Assembly: GCF_021458635.1 (NCBI RefSeq)
Contig: NZ_JAIRDQ010000012.1
Location: 1 to 64,000, forward strand
Length of the DNA: 64,000 nt
Direction: 5' to 3'
Source: Bradyrhizobium monzae
Lineage (GTDB): Bacteria; Pseudomonadota; Alphaproteobacteria; Rhizobiales; Xanthobacteraceae
Shown here: positions 17,205 through 27,400 of the stretch, piece by piece
How positions within the stretch are numbered: the stretch's first letter is position 1
Layout of the letters: every line of letters starts with the position of its first letter
Notes under the pieces: model-generated
The model's input: the letters and a program-made list of their open reading frames with translations, nothing else
The model's database searches: none
What the model was told of the DNA's origin: nothing
Position numbers and translations under genes: made by a program

Positions 17205-19871
17205 ATGACAGTTGCCCATGAAATGTTGGCGCCTCGGGAGAGCTTTTGGCGACAGCGACTTGAGCGGTTCAAGTCATTGCAGCTTCCCTTTGCATCGTCT
17301 TCACAAGAGGTGTCGCCGCGACGGCAATCGACTGCTTGGCTGTCTCCTGATGCTTTGGTCGAATTGCTGCCGATCGATCGCACGGAGTGCGTACTAGCTG
17401 CGTTCCTGATCTATCTTGCCCGCATCACAGGTGAATCTGAGCTTCAACTCGGCTGGGAGCCCGCACCCAAGCGGCCGCAAGTGGGCCTGAAGGCGGGTGA
17501 GGCGCTGGTCGCATCCGTCGTGCCAATGGAGGTGGCAATTGATCTTGCTCATGACTTTGCGCAGCTGCACGGGGTTGTTGCAGCCGAATGCGCCGTTCTG
17601 AGAGCGCACGATAGTTTTGCCTGCGATCTGATCGCGCGCTGACCGGCGTTGCGGGAGATCGGGATGTTACGGTCCTGCCGACCCTGGCCGATTGGCATCA
17701 CCATCAGCGACATCGGCTCTCCCGCTGCTGGAGATCTGGCTTCGCGCGCCAGTTCGGACGCGGCTCCATGTGGTGATTTGCTGACGTTAGAAATCCGCGT
17801 GCTCGATGGAAGCTTTCGATGGCACTTTGATGCAAGTCGGCTGGCGTCCACGCAAATCGAGCGGATGATGACGCATCTGAACAATCTCTTGCACGCCGTG
17901 ATGGCCGATACAGGGCAGCCGCTGGGACGGCTTGCGCTGTTGTCAGGTGAAGAGCACCTACCTCTTGGAGGAACTGAACCGAACAGCTGAGCCCTATCCG
18001 TCGCATAAGTGCATCCATGAACTGTTCGAGACCGAGGTCCGGAAAGCGCCGCATGCGGTAGCGGTGGTCGATGCGGAGACGGACTTAAGTTATGGCGAGC
18101 TCAACAGGCGAGCGAATCGGCTCGCTCATCATCTCATTGGGCTTGGACTCAAGCCGGCGGATCGCGTCGCGACAGTGTTGGATCGCTCCATCGCTCTTGT
18201 CGTAGCGCAACTGGCCATTCTGAAGGCAGGCGCGGTCTACGTACCGATCGATCGGGGCTTCCATCCGGGCGACAGAGCTGGATGATGATCGATTGTGCTG
18301 TGCGTCTGGTGCTCACGGCAACTGACAGTGACGGCGAGGTCGAGGCTGCCATTCCTGTTCAAGCCATTGAGCCAATCATCGCTGGAGAGGGATGTGATGC
18401 CGATCCAGGCTTGACATTGGCCGCCGAGGCCACCGCTTACGTGATGTACACGTCGGGGTCGACTGGCGTTCCCAAGGCGGTTGCTGTTCCTCATCGTGCC
18501 GTCAACCGGCTTGTCATCAACAATGGATATGCGGAGTTTAGCTGGAGTGATCGGGTAGCGTGGGTGGGCAATCCCGCCTTTAGTATCAGTACGCTGGAAG
18601 TCTGGGCGCCATTGCTCCACGGTGGGCGCCTGATTGTCGTTCCATGCACTGCCGTTCTGCAGCCGGACATCCTGTGCGAGCTGGTTCAGCAGAACAGCGT
18701 CACCGTGCTGCATTTGACAGCCGGACTGTTCAACCGGAGCGCCGATCATTTGGCACCGGTGCTCGCGAGTTTGCGATTGCTATTGGTTGGCGGCGGCGCA
18801 GTCGATGTGGCGGCGGTCGCACGGGTGTTGCGCCGGTGTAGGCCGCAACGTCTGTTGCACTGCTATGGCGCAACCGAGACATCGACCTTTGCGACGGTCT
18901 GCGAGATCACCGCGATCGACGAGACAGCCGGTCGGCTGCCGATCGGCCGGCCGATCGCCAACACGCGGATCTACCTGCTGGACGGTGATGCCGCGCCCGT
19001 TCCGTTCGGGGCGGTGGGGGAGATCCATATCGGCGGCGCCGGCGTTGCCCGCGGCTATCTGAACCGGCCCGAGCTGACCGCGGAGCGGTTCGTGGCCGAT
19101 CCGTTCAGCGGCGAGGCCGGCGCGCGGATGTACCGGACTGGCGACTTGGCGCGCTATCTGCCGGACGGCAATCTGCAGTTCCTGGGCCGCAATGATGATC
19201 AGGTCAAGATCCGCGGCTTCCGGATCGAGCCGGGCGAGATCGCCGCGCGGCTGGCCGAGCACCCGCTGGTGCGCGAGGCGGTGGTGGTGGCGCAACAGGA
19301 TGGTCGTGGCGAGCCGCGCCTGGTTGGCTATGTCGTTCCGGCGGAGCACGGGGCCGAGGCCGATCTGGCCGCCACGCTGCGCAGGCACCTCAGTGCGCGG
19401 CTGCCGGACTATATGGTGCCGTCGGCGCTCGTGCGGGTCGCGGCGCTGCCGCTGACGCCGAACGGCAAGCTCGACCGCAACGCGCTGCCAGCTCCGGACG
19501 ATGAGGCCTTTGCGAGGGCCAGCTACTCAGCCCCGCAGGGCGAGATCGAGACCGCGCTCGCGCAGATCTGGGCCGAGCTGCTCGGCGTCGAGCGGGTCGG
19601 ACGCCACGACCACTTCTTCGAGCTCGGCGGCCACTCGCTGTTGGCGGTGCAGTTGATTACGCGTCTGCGGCAGTTGTCGCTGGGGGTGGAGGTGCGCACC
19701 CTGTTCGCAAGGCCCGTGCTGGCCGATCTGGCGGCAAGCCTGGGCAGTCATCAGGAAGTGGCGGTCCCGGCCAACCTGATCACCGAACAGAGTGCGGCGA
19801 TCACGCCGCAGATGCTGCCGCTGATCGCGCTGGCGCAGGACGAGTCTGCGGGATCGACTGGCGCGGCTTGA
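17205..19871 (+). pseudogene. Non-ribosomal peptide synthetase module, broken and truncated
   Basis: In order: a C-like N-terminal region (ESFWRQRLERF, residues of a degenerate condensation domain), an adenylation domain (core A3 VMYTSGSTGVPKAV, A5 YGATETSTF, A7 MYRTGDLARYLPDG, A10 NGKLDRN) and a carrier domain (FFELGGHSLLA). The frame is interrupted by an in-frame TGA at 17640-17642 where the context expects Cys, by a frameshift near 17950 and by another near 18280. The 3' end stops just inside the next domain (ITPQMLPLIALAQDE) at about 19845, where unrelated sequence with the HipA-like gene begins. The A/PCP half has higher GC than its surroundings. Not functional as an assembly line. Confidence 0.85.
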
Positions 19872-19954
19872 GGCCGATCGAATACGGCTGCTCGCCTGAA
19901 CCGACCGGTTCGAAGCGGCCCTGACTTTCGCGCATCTGAAATGCGGGCAAGTCT

Positions 19955-21796
19955 GTGACGATCCTCCTGGTCGGTGAGACCATTGACAGGCGACGCGCCC
20001 ATGTCCAGGCGTCGGCAGGCGAGCTCATTCAGCTCGTCCGCGGGGTCTATGCCCAAGCCAATGCCGATGTCGACACGGCGGTCTTGGCCCACGCCGTGCG
20101 CATCGCACATTATCTCTACCCGGCCGCTTATCTCTCGTCCGCCTCGGCTGCACTCCTGCGGCCAACCTCTGACGGTCGGCTTTTCCTCAGCGGACGTCGC
20201 AATCAGCACACCAGGATTCGCACTCTCGAAATCGTCCAGAACGAGGCGCCGGCACATCCGTCGACAGCGCCTGCGATCGTAGGCGACGATCAGGGCGAGA
20301 TCAGGATCGAGGTGTCGTCGCCGCGCCACCGGTTCCTGGAAGCTTTCCGCCTCCGAAGCGAGCACGCCAGCGCGATCACCGACGAGCTTCGCGCGGACAT
20401 GGCCGCGCGGCTGGTCGAGGAGTTTGGATCACCACAAGCGGCGGCGGACGCGCTCTGGGCTTTGGCTCGCGAGAACGGATGGTATCGCGAGGGCGAGGGC
20501 GCCGAGCGCTACCTGACGACACGCCCGGCGCTCGGCAAGGCCGCTGCGAACAAGGCGGCGCTTGAGCGGATCGTGGCCTGGCATGGCGAGCCCCTCGGCC
20601 GCCTGACGCATGACGGCTTCGAATGGCGCTGGAAGGCTGCGGCAAATACGGCGCCGCCGCTCGTCCGCCAGACGGCGCCCGGCAGGCTGCCAGCCTTTGT
20701 GGAGTCCCTCTTGCCGGCAGGCTGGCTCGCCCAGGTTCTTCACGAGCGCGATAATCGCGACGCCATTCGGCGCGGCAAGCGGTTCACGTCGAACATCGCG
20801 GTCGTTGCCACCAAGAAGGAGCTAGACGCTCTGCCGCTCGACGTCCTGCAGGCGCCGCTCGCGAAGTTTGCCAAGCGCGGGCAATTCATCGGACGCTATG
20901 TCGGCCCGTCGAGGGGTGAGCTGGAGCAGAGCTTCGAGGAGAATCTCGCGCAACTATTTGAGCGCGCGGAAACGCCTCGTCTATCCGGCGTGCAGATCAA
21001 GGCGCCGATGTGCCTGACGTCCGACGGCGCGCTGATCGCGGCGATCGACGCGCCGTTCACTCACATCCTCAAGCCCGCCGGGACGGCCGGCTTCGAGGCG
21101 CTGCCAATCGTCGAATGGATATGCCTGGAGCTCGGTCGCGCAGCGGGGTTCGTCGTTCCCGACGCGGCGCTCGTCGGCATGCCCGACGGCATGGCGCCCG
21201 CGCTCGTCGTCGAGCGGTTCGACATCAGGCGAGATGAGGCTGACAAGCGCCGCCTTGCGCTCGAGGACTTTTGCTCGGTGCTCGACCTGCCCGCGTCGGC
21301 CAAGTACGACGGCACCATCGAGCGCGTGGCGCGCGGGCTTCGACCGCTGTCCACCGATCCCGCCGACGATCTCGATATTCTATTCCGGCGCGCACTGTTC
21401 GCGTGGTTGATAGCCGACGGGGACATGCACCTCAAAAACCTGGCGCGGCTGAGGGGCGCCGCGCCCGGCGCGCGACAATTTGAAAGCGTCCGGTTCGCGC
21501 CACTCTATGATGCCGTCACCACGCGGGTCTTTCCCGGCCTCGCCAGCGATCGCATGGCGCTAAAGCTGAGCGGGAAGGACGAACGGCTCACGCCGCGTGA
21601 TTTTCTGACGCTCTCCCGCACGATCGAGCTTCCCATCGCGCGTGCGGAAGAGGCTATGGCGAGCGTCACGGCGGCGACGCGCAAAGCCGCGGGCGCCATC
21701 TCGCTGCCAGAAATGGCGCGGGACGGCGAAGGCGCCAAGTCCATAGAGGAGCGCGTCAAGGCGATCGTCGCCGAGCGATGCGGCGCGTTCGCATGA
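19955..21796 (+). CDS. HipA-family kinase with an AbiEi-like N-terminal extension
   Basis: 613 residues from GTG 19955. The C-terminal half is a HipA-like Ser/Thr kinase: nucleotide region SGVQIKAPMCL...FTHILKPAG, VERFDIRR, the EDFCSVLDLPASAKYDG segment, and catalytic WLIADGDMHLKNLA. HipA itself is about 440 residues. The extra 170 N-terminal residues (LVRGVYAQANADVD...YLSSASAALL) resemble the winged-helix/AbiEi-antitoxin type seen in type IV toxin-antitoxin partners. No HipB-like HTH gene is adjacent, so the regulator may be built in. It begins about 110 bases after the truncated NRPS and heads the defence zone. Confidence 0.75.
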   Translation: MTILLVGETIDRRRAHVQASAGELIQLVRGVYAQANADVDTAVLAHAVRIAHYLYPAAYLSSASAALLRPTSDGRLFLSGRRNQHTRIRTLEIVQNEAPAHPSTAPAIVGDDQGEIRIEVSSPRHRFLEAFRLRSEHASAITDELRADMAARLVEEFGSPQAAADALWALARENGWYREGEGAERYLTTRPALGKAAANKAALERIVAWHGEPLGRLTHDGFEWRWKAAANTAPPLVRQTAPGRLPAFVESLLPAGWLAQVLHERDNRDAIRRGKRFTSNIAVVATKKELDALPLDVLQAPLAKFAKRGQFIGRYVGPSRGELEQSFEENLAQLFERAETPRLSGVQIKAPMCLTSDGALIAAIDAPFTHILKPAGTAGFEALPIVEWICLELGRAAGFVVPDAALVGMPDGMAPALVVERFDIRRDEADKRRLALEDFCSVLDLPASAKYDGTIERVARGLRPLSTDPADDLDILFRRALFAWLIADGDMHLKNLARLRGAAPGARQFESVRFAPLYDAVTTRVFPGLASDRMALKLSGKDERLTPRDFLTLSRTIELPIARAEEAMASVTAATRKAAGAISLPEMARDGEGAKSIEERVKAIVAERCGAFA

Positions 21797-21896
21797 GCCT
21801 TCATACACTTGTGGCTCGTTGATATCTACCTACGTCGGCGGAAGCTACTACTGACTCCCCACAACACACGCGCGTAAGAAGCAATTTGGAGCAGCC

Positions 21897-22126
21897 ATGG
21901 CGTCCCCATTCTTCGGCAAGAACAAATCTAACTGGACGGATATGTCCGACTACGTGGTCCACTTCGCGAAGGACTACCAGAAGAAGAGCGCTTACGACAA
22001 CATGCTCAGCATTTTGAGCAGCCGGTCATCAAGGCCAGGAATCCATTCGGCTTGGTGAGGGAAAAGGCGCCGGACCCTAAATCCCAGTCCCAAGTACGTC
22101 GAGGAGAACGAGGCTTAGCCTGCGGT
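21897..22126 (+). pseudogene. AbiGi-like abortive-infection antitoxin, N-terminal fragment
   Basis: ATG 21897 encodes MASPFFGKNKSNWTDMSDY, then VVHFAKDYQKKSAYDNMLSI, which resembles the start of AbiGi-family proteins as I remember them. After LSSR the frame is lost; the +1 frame continues with the expected KARNPFGLVREKAPDPK. Similarity ends near 22090. It is therefore a frameshifted, truncated copy. Its place between a HipA-like kinase and the NERD helicase operon marks a turnover zone for defence genes. Confidence 0.5.
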
Positions 22127-22517
22127 GGTGACATAGGTCGGCTCAAGTCACGGAGCACCTCCGCCGCCGATTGCCACAAGCGGAAGTGAAGATTGGGCCG
22201 CTTTAGGTCTGATGGAGGAATCTGAGGTTCATCTGTCCCGGGGCTGGTCTGCACGGGAAAACCGGTAAGTGAGAAGGTGACCGAGAAGGGCGCGCCGCGC
22301 GGAAGGCACAAGAATCACGTTCAATCACTGCATGCGAATGATGAGGCGTGATCCTGCGTGCAGATGGATAGTAAGTGGGATCTTTGTGGAGAAGCAGGCT
22401 ATCCGACGAAAGAGGTTGAACTAAACACAAAAATTGGCCAACTCGAAAACGGTGGGGACGTGGATTGGGGGCGGTTGAGCGTGCTCTTCCGCGATCGTAA
22501 CCGTCTCCAACGCTAGC
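22127..22517. other. Non-coding stretch in the defence zone
   Basis: Short leftward ORFs are present but show no family features or ribosome-binding sites. I see no terminal repeats or integrase. Confidence 0.4.
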
Positions 22518-22713
22518 TCACGTTCGAGCCTTTTGAAGATTGTTTTTATCCCAGGCGTCAAGTTCACTCACGGGATACAAAACGTCTTTACCAATCTTGA
22601 TGCATGCCGGTCCGAACCGCATCGCACGCCAATTTCGCAGCGTGCCCATTGTGACCCTCGTCACGATACCGTGCCGACACTTCTCCGGGGGTAAGGAATT
22701 TGGTGCCCGACAT
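22518..22713 (-). pseudogene. Excisionase/AlpA-like helix-turn-helix protein, frameshifted
   Basis: From ATG 22713 the frame reads MSGTKFLTPGEVSARYRDE, a typical start of short MerR/Xis-like DNA-binding proteins. The recognisable continuation VTMGTLRNWRAMRFGPACIK, then LYPVSELDAW, lies in another frame ending at 22518. One frameshift near 22660 therefore splits a 60-70 residue protein of the AlpA/excisionase type used by integrative elements. It could be a relic of the element that brought in the defence genes. No integrase is seen within 5 kb. Confidence 0.55.
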
Positions 22714-22944
22714 TCGAATTCTCCATCACCCCGCCGCAAAACACGTCATGGACGAGACGGCGCAATGTTGGTGTCCGCAATGACGCAAGAAAACGACATT
22801 CAATAAGGCTCGTAGCTCACGTCGAACGCGCAAGACTGACGTCGCTATTCGTCACTGATCGTCGTACGGCGGAGCGACGCGTAGCGACAATATTTGCGTC
22901 TCTCGGCCGGAGACCGGGTGCGTCGTCCTTGCTCACGCTGGTCG

Positions 22945-24426
22945 CTACGCTACCCCAATGCCAAGGGCTTCATCGATCATAGCGAGCGCCGCGTGGGCAT
23001 CTTCTTTGCTCCGATGCCATGCTATGGCACGCGTGCCATCCGCCTTCGATGCGAGCTCGGCGACCTGATATGAAAACCGGTCGACGATGGCGCGCGCGGC
23101 CGTGATGTAGCCCAAGGGAAACGGATAGCCGGTTGCCGGATCAGGCGCGTGTACCAAAACGAAGGCCCAAGACCCGGGCTTCACGATCAATTCCAGTGCA
23201 TTCGGTAGCTCCATAGCGGGGACCGCGAGACACCGATCAAATACAGCTGAGAGCGAACCTGTCGGTCCATAGAGTTTCGACCAGAATTTATCGGGGCCAG
23301 CCGCGTCACGCGTTCGGGCCAAAAGCACGGTCCCATCGTCGGACGCGTGGGCCGTAGAGAGTGCCGCAGCAAGACTGGCGAAAGGCAGGGAGCGGCCCCA
23401 CGAGGGACTTTCGGGTGGAAGCCAGAACACAGGTGCCTTGGTTGCGGTCTGCGCTCCGCCAATGCTCTGTGTCCAATCGAGCAGAGCCGCGCGAACGGCA
23501 GTCGTTGCCGTAGAACCGATAACACGCAAGCCCGGTTCAGCCGGATGAGGTAGAGCGCGGTCTTGGATGCTCCCGCACAGGTCGGCCCACGATGACACCT
23601 CTTGGGTCGAACGGACCCCGTCGCGCCGAAACACGCCACCGTCAAGTTCACTAACAAGCTCGAAAGCGACCGCGTGATCGGACGGCGCGGCGAAATCCTT
23701 CAAGCGCGTGCTCAGCGCCGATATGAGTGCATTCCGCGAGCCGGCGCGACCTTTCCCAGCAAGCTCCGAGAAGTCTGCTTCGACCGCCGCCATGTCGCCC
23801 GACCGCCAGCGGACTGGCATTTGAAAGACCGCCGGAAATGTCGCGATGGATTGCACATCATCGATTGAATGGAGCCTTGTCTCCTCGTCCCACGCGCGCC
23901 GACCGTATCTTTGCCGCCACTCGTGGAAATGGAGCTCGAAGGCATTCTCAGCGGCCTTCGCGGCCGCTGCGGCTTTCTCCCGATCGGGCAGCTTGAGCTC
24001 TTCGACGATTCGCGCTTCGCGCGGATTGAGCTTGCTTTCCTCAACAGGCGCGAAAGCCGCGAGATCGAACGAGATAGTTGTGACGAGCTCCTCGACCTCA
24101 TAGAGATCCAACGTGTCCGTGCTCGGTGACAGCGCGTCCTGTCCGCGTTCAGAAAGGACAAGTTGGCCGTTCCGCTCGCTGACCAGACCCGTGCCGAGCA
24201 CGTCCTCCAGAAGTACCTTCGTCTCGCTCGGTTCGAAATCAAAGAAACCTGCCATGTCGTCAAGGCGAATGCCTTTGACAAGATGGACTAGGCGCGTTGC
24301 GAATTCGGTTGCGACAGGAGTTCGCGTCCGCTTCATGATCATCGCCGCAACCCGAAATTTCTGGGCACGAACTTGGAACGATACCGAGTCTACTTCAACG
24401 CCGTGATCTTGAGGAACTGTTACCAT
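22945..24426 (-). CDS. Unknown partner protein of the NERD-kinase-helicase
   Basis: 493 residues with no family I can name. Residues 35-110 look like two winged-helix units (VATEFATRLVHLVKGIRLDD; ETKVLLEDVLGTGLVSERNG). Residues 130-190 form a charged, Ala-rich helical segment (KLPDREKAAAAAKAAENAFE). The C-terminal 300 residues are mixed alpha/beta; I looked for but did not find an HxK(x)4D phospholipase-D motif. ATG 24426 lies three bases after the helicase stop, so the two proteins are co-expressed and probably act together. It could recognise the target or carry the effector function of the system. Confidence 0.7.
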   Translation of the reverse strand: MVTVPQDHGVEVDSVSFQVRAQKFRVAAMIMKRTRTPVATEFATRLVHLVKGIRLDDMAGFFDFEPSETKVLLEDVLGTGLVSERNGQLVLSERGQDALSPSTDTLDLYEVEELVTTISFDLAAFAPVEESKLNPREARIVEELKLPDREKAAAAAKAAENAFELHFHEWRQRYGRRAWDEETRLHSIDDVQSIATFPAVFQMPVRWRSGDMAAVEADFSELAGKGRAGSRNALISALSTRLKDFAAPSDHAVAFELVSELDGGVFRRDGVRSTQEVSSWADLCGSIQDRALPHPAEPGLRVIGSTATTAVRAALLDWTQSIGGAQTATKAPVFWLPPESPSWGRSLPFASLAAALSTAHASDDGTVLLARTRDAAGPDKFWSKLYGPTGSLSAVFDRCLAVPAMELPNALELIVKPGSWAFVLVHAPDPATGYPFPLGYITAARAIVDRFSYQVAELASKADGTRAIAWHRSKEDAHAALAMIDEALGIGVA

Positions 24427-24429
24427 GCG

Positions 24430-27400
24430 TCACCTAATTCGATCGTCGGTGAAAACGCGGCCTTGAGGACGCAACGTCTGCAGGAACGTCGAGAGCGGAT
24501 GGTTCCTGTCGCTGAACATCTGTGCGGAGCCAACGATGACCAAGCGTTCCATGGCTCGTGAAAGTGCAACGTTGATCCGGTTTTCGGTGCGCAAGAAACC
24601 CATGGCATATTCCGGATTGCTTCGCACCAGCGACACGACGACGATCCGGTTCTCCTTTCCTTGATAGGAGTCGACGGTGTCGATCTTCACCAGATCCCGA
24701 AACACCTCTGGCAATCCCGATGTGACGAATTGTTCCTCAATCAGGGCGGCTTGAGGTCCGTACATGCATATGACGCCGATCAGCGGCTCGTCCTTCTTGA
24801 CGTCAGCCTTCGCCGCATCCAGGAACGCCGGCGTTGATGCGATGAGCCGCAACAAAGCCATCACGGCGTTCGCTTCGCGCCGGTTCACGTAGCTGCTTCC
24901 GACTGCTGCTTCCCGGCGCTCGGATCTGGAGTGACCTGTATCTATCCACGTCAATTCATCATCAAGCGGCCTCGGCAACAGCCGATAGTGTTCCGGCGGC
25001 GGGCCGCGCTCAGCTGTTAGCTCTTGGCCCTTGTAGAACGCGCTGGCCACCACGCTGCAGATCTTTGGCGCCATTCTGTATTGCTTTCGCAGACTTCGGG
25101 CGACTGTACGACCGTAATCAGAATGAAAAGCGCGCTCGAAGTCGCTCCGCTGCAACTCCTTCCGTGACAGATTACCCAGCCGCGGCCCGATGGCATTGAG
25201 CAAGTCATGATCGTAAAGTGGCGGAAGCTGCCGGTGATCTCCGACGAGAAGAATGCGGCGCCCCGATTGCATGCCCACGGCGAGTTCGCTCGGTGTGCAA
25301 CGTGCCGCCTCATCAATGATCACGAGGTCAAATGCGTTTCGATCGAGTTGAATGCCAGGCCGGCCAATGCCGACACAAGTCCCGCAGATCAGATTGCGGC
25401 TGCGGGCAAGAAGCTCTTCGAGGCTTCTGTGGCGAATGCCTAGAACCGAAGTCCATTCATTCGCCAAGCTCAACAGGCGAAGTAGGCGTCGCCGCGCATC
25501 AGGATCATTGACTGAGTGGCGCGAGGCCAAATCGTCTCGCAGCTGCTCTAGCGTGCTGCGCGGTTCGTCACCCTCGCTCAGCCCTCTTTCCTTAAGCGCA
25601 GTGCTCCACACATCCTTCAGTTGAGCAAGCCGCTCTCGCGCGGCGGCCACGACGTCTTGCCCGATGTCGCCGGAAATATCGGCCTCACAGAGCTCGATTT
25701 GATGAAAGAGAGAACCAAACACGGCTTCGACTTCGATCGCCTCGGACACGTAGTTCCGATCCAGGCCGAGCCGCCCAGCTGCCCAGCCAACCCGCTCCTT
25801 CAAGCCGGCGCGGAAGAGCTCTCGATATCGGTCTTGAATCGCTCGCGCGTGGTACTGCCGCAACGCAGGTGATATCTTCTCATGGTACCCGACCCGAAGC
25901 GGGGAAATGTCTCCTCCCAAACGCTCCGATACTTGCAGGATGCGCTCAGCTACAGTGTTCACTGCCTCGTTCGACTGCGACAGTACAAGTACATTTCGCA
26001 TGCGGGCGTGGGTGAGTGCGTAGTGGACCAGAGACGCTATAAATAGTGTCTTTCCGGTGCCAGGTGGGCCTTGCAACAGGCCTACCGGTCCAAACTTCCA
26101 GAGATGTTTCAGAGCGCTGGCTTGGTCGTCGTTGAGCTTGTAGGGAGCGATGTCTTCGGCGCTGACTTCTCCGCCGATATCTTTCGGCGCGGCGGTATTT
26201 TGCGGGTCGAAGTAACCGATTAGATCTCTTACCTGTGCGCGGCCTTCGAGTATTCGGGACACCGCCCGAGAGCGGCGTTGGAAGCTAGTGAAGTCATCCG
26301 AGGTCTGAAGCCTTAGAGTCGCTCCAGAACGCAGACCGCGGTGTCCCCTGACGTTCCTGATCAACAACGTAGTCCCGCGCGAGCGCGCGAGATCGAGATC
26401 GCCAATCTTATAGCCGTTCCATGTGACTCCGATGGGCTGTCCATCGGTTGGCTCTAGATCGGACAAGGCGTCAGCTGACACCGATATCGTCAAGGTTCGG
26501 TCACTCTCGTCAAACTTGGGATCGTCGGCCAAGTCGACTTCCGGAGTGATTTCCTGCTCGATCGTGATCGTCTCTTGCCAAAAGCGGGCAACGGGAAACT
26601 GTTCGCGTGTCGTCTTTGCGATCGCGATGGCCGGCTGCGGAGCCACGGCTTCGAGAACGGGCACAACCGGGGCAACCATGTCCCTGAGCACCGTAGCGAG
26701 CGGATCGAAGCCTGAGAACCGAGCTTTCGTCGAGCGCTGAACACTGACGCTCCCCCTGAATGAAAAAGACCGCCATCGCTGCGCCCAGGACGCGCCGCGC
26801 AGGTCCGCCTTATGCGCGATAGCATGCCGTGGCTTCAGGTCCTTGTCGTCTAGGTCGATCGTAACGTGCTGGTCGAATCCGTAAATGTCGATTGAGCTCT
26901 TGCCTTTCAACTTGACGAGGTGGAACAGGCCGTTGTCAGACAGCATCTGCCCCTCGAAGGCAGCACGGGCAGTCTCGATCGTGAGTTCAAAGGTGCCGCC
27001 AAGCGACTGCGTCTTGCGCGGCGCAAGCGCGTCCTTCAAAGGCTTTAGAGTGATCCAGGGAGCAGCACCCTCGCCACATTTCGCAACACCGGCGAGCAAG
27101 GCTGCTTTTGTCTCGGCGTCATCGCACTTGTCGGCCAACTCAAGTGCGACCTGTCCGACTGCGTAACGATCCCGCACGCGTATATCGGTATCATCGGGCG
27201 GGCAGTACGCAGGGGTCTTTTTTCCATTATCGTCCGACGTAAAATCAACGACATCGACCAGCACGGGGTGGATTCGCCCTTCGCCTGTTCGGACGACGAT
27301 GTTCGTCGGCGTCAGATCGCCATGCGCTTGCCCGAGTTCGTGAAGCTCGTCGATGGCGGTGGTCAAATCGATCACGAAGGATCGAAGGTCGGATGCGGGC

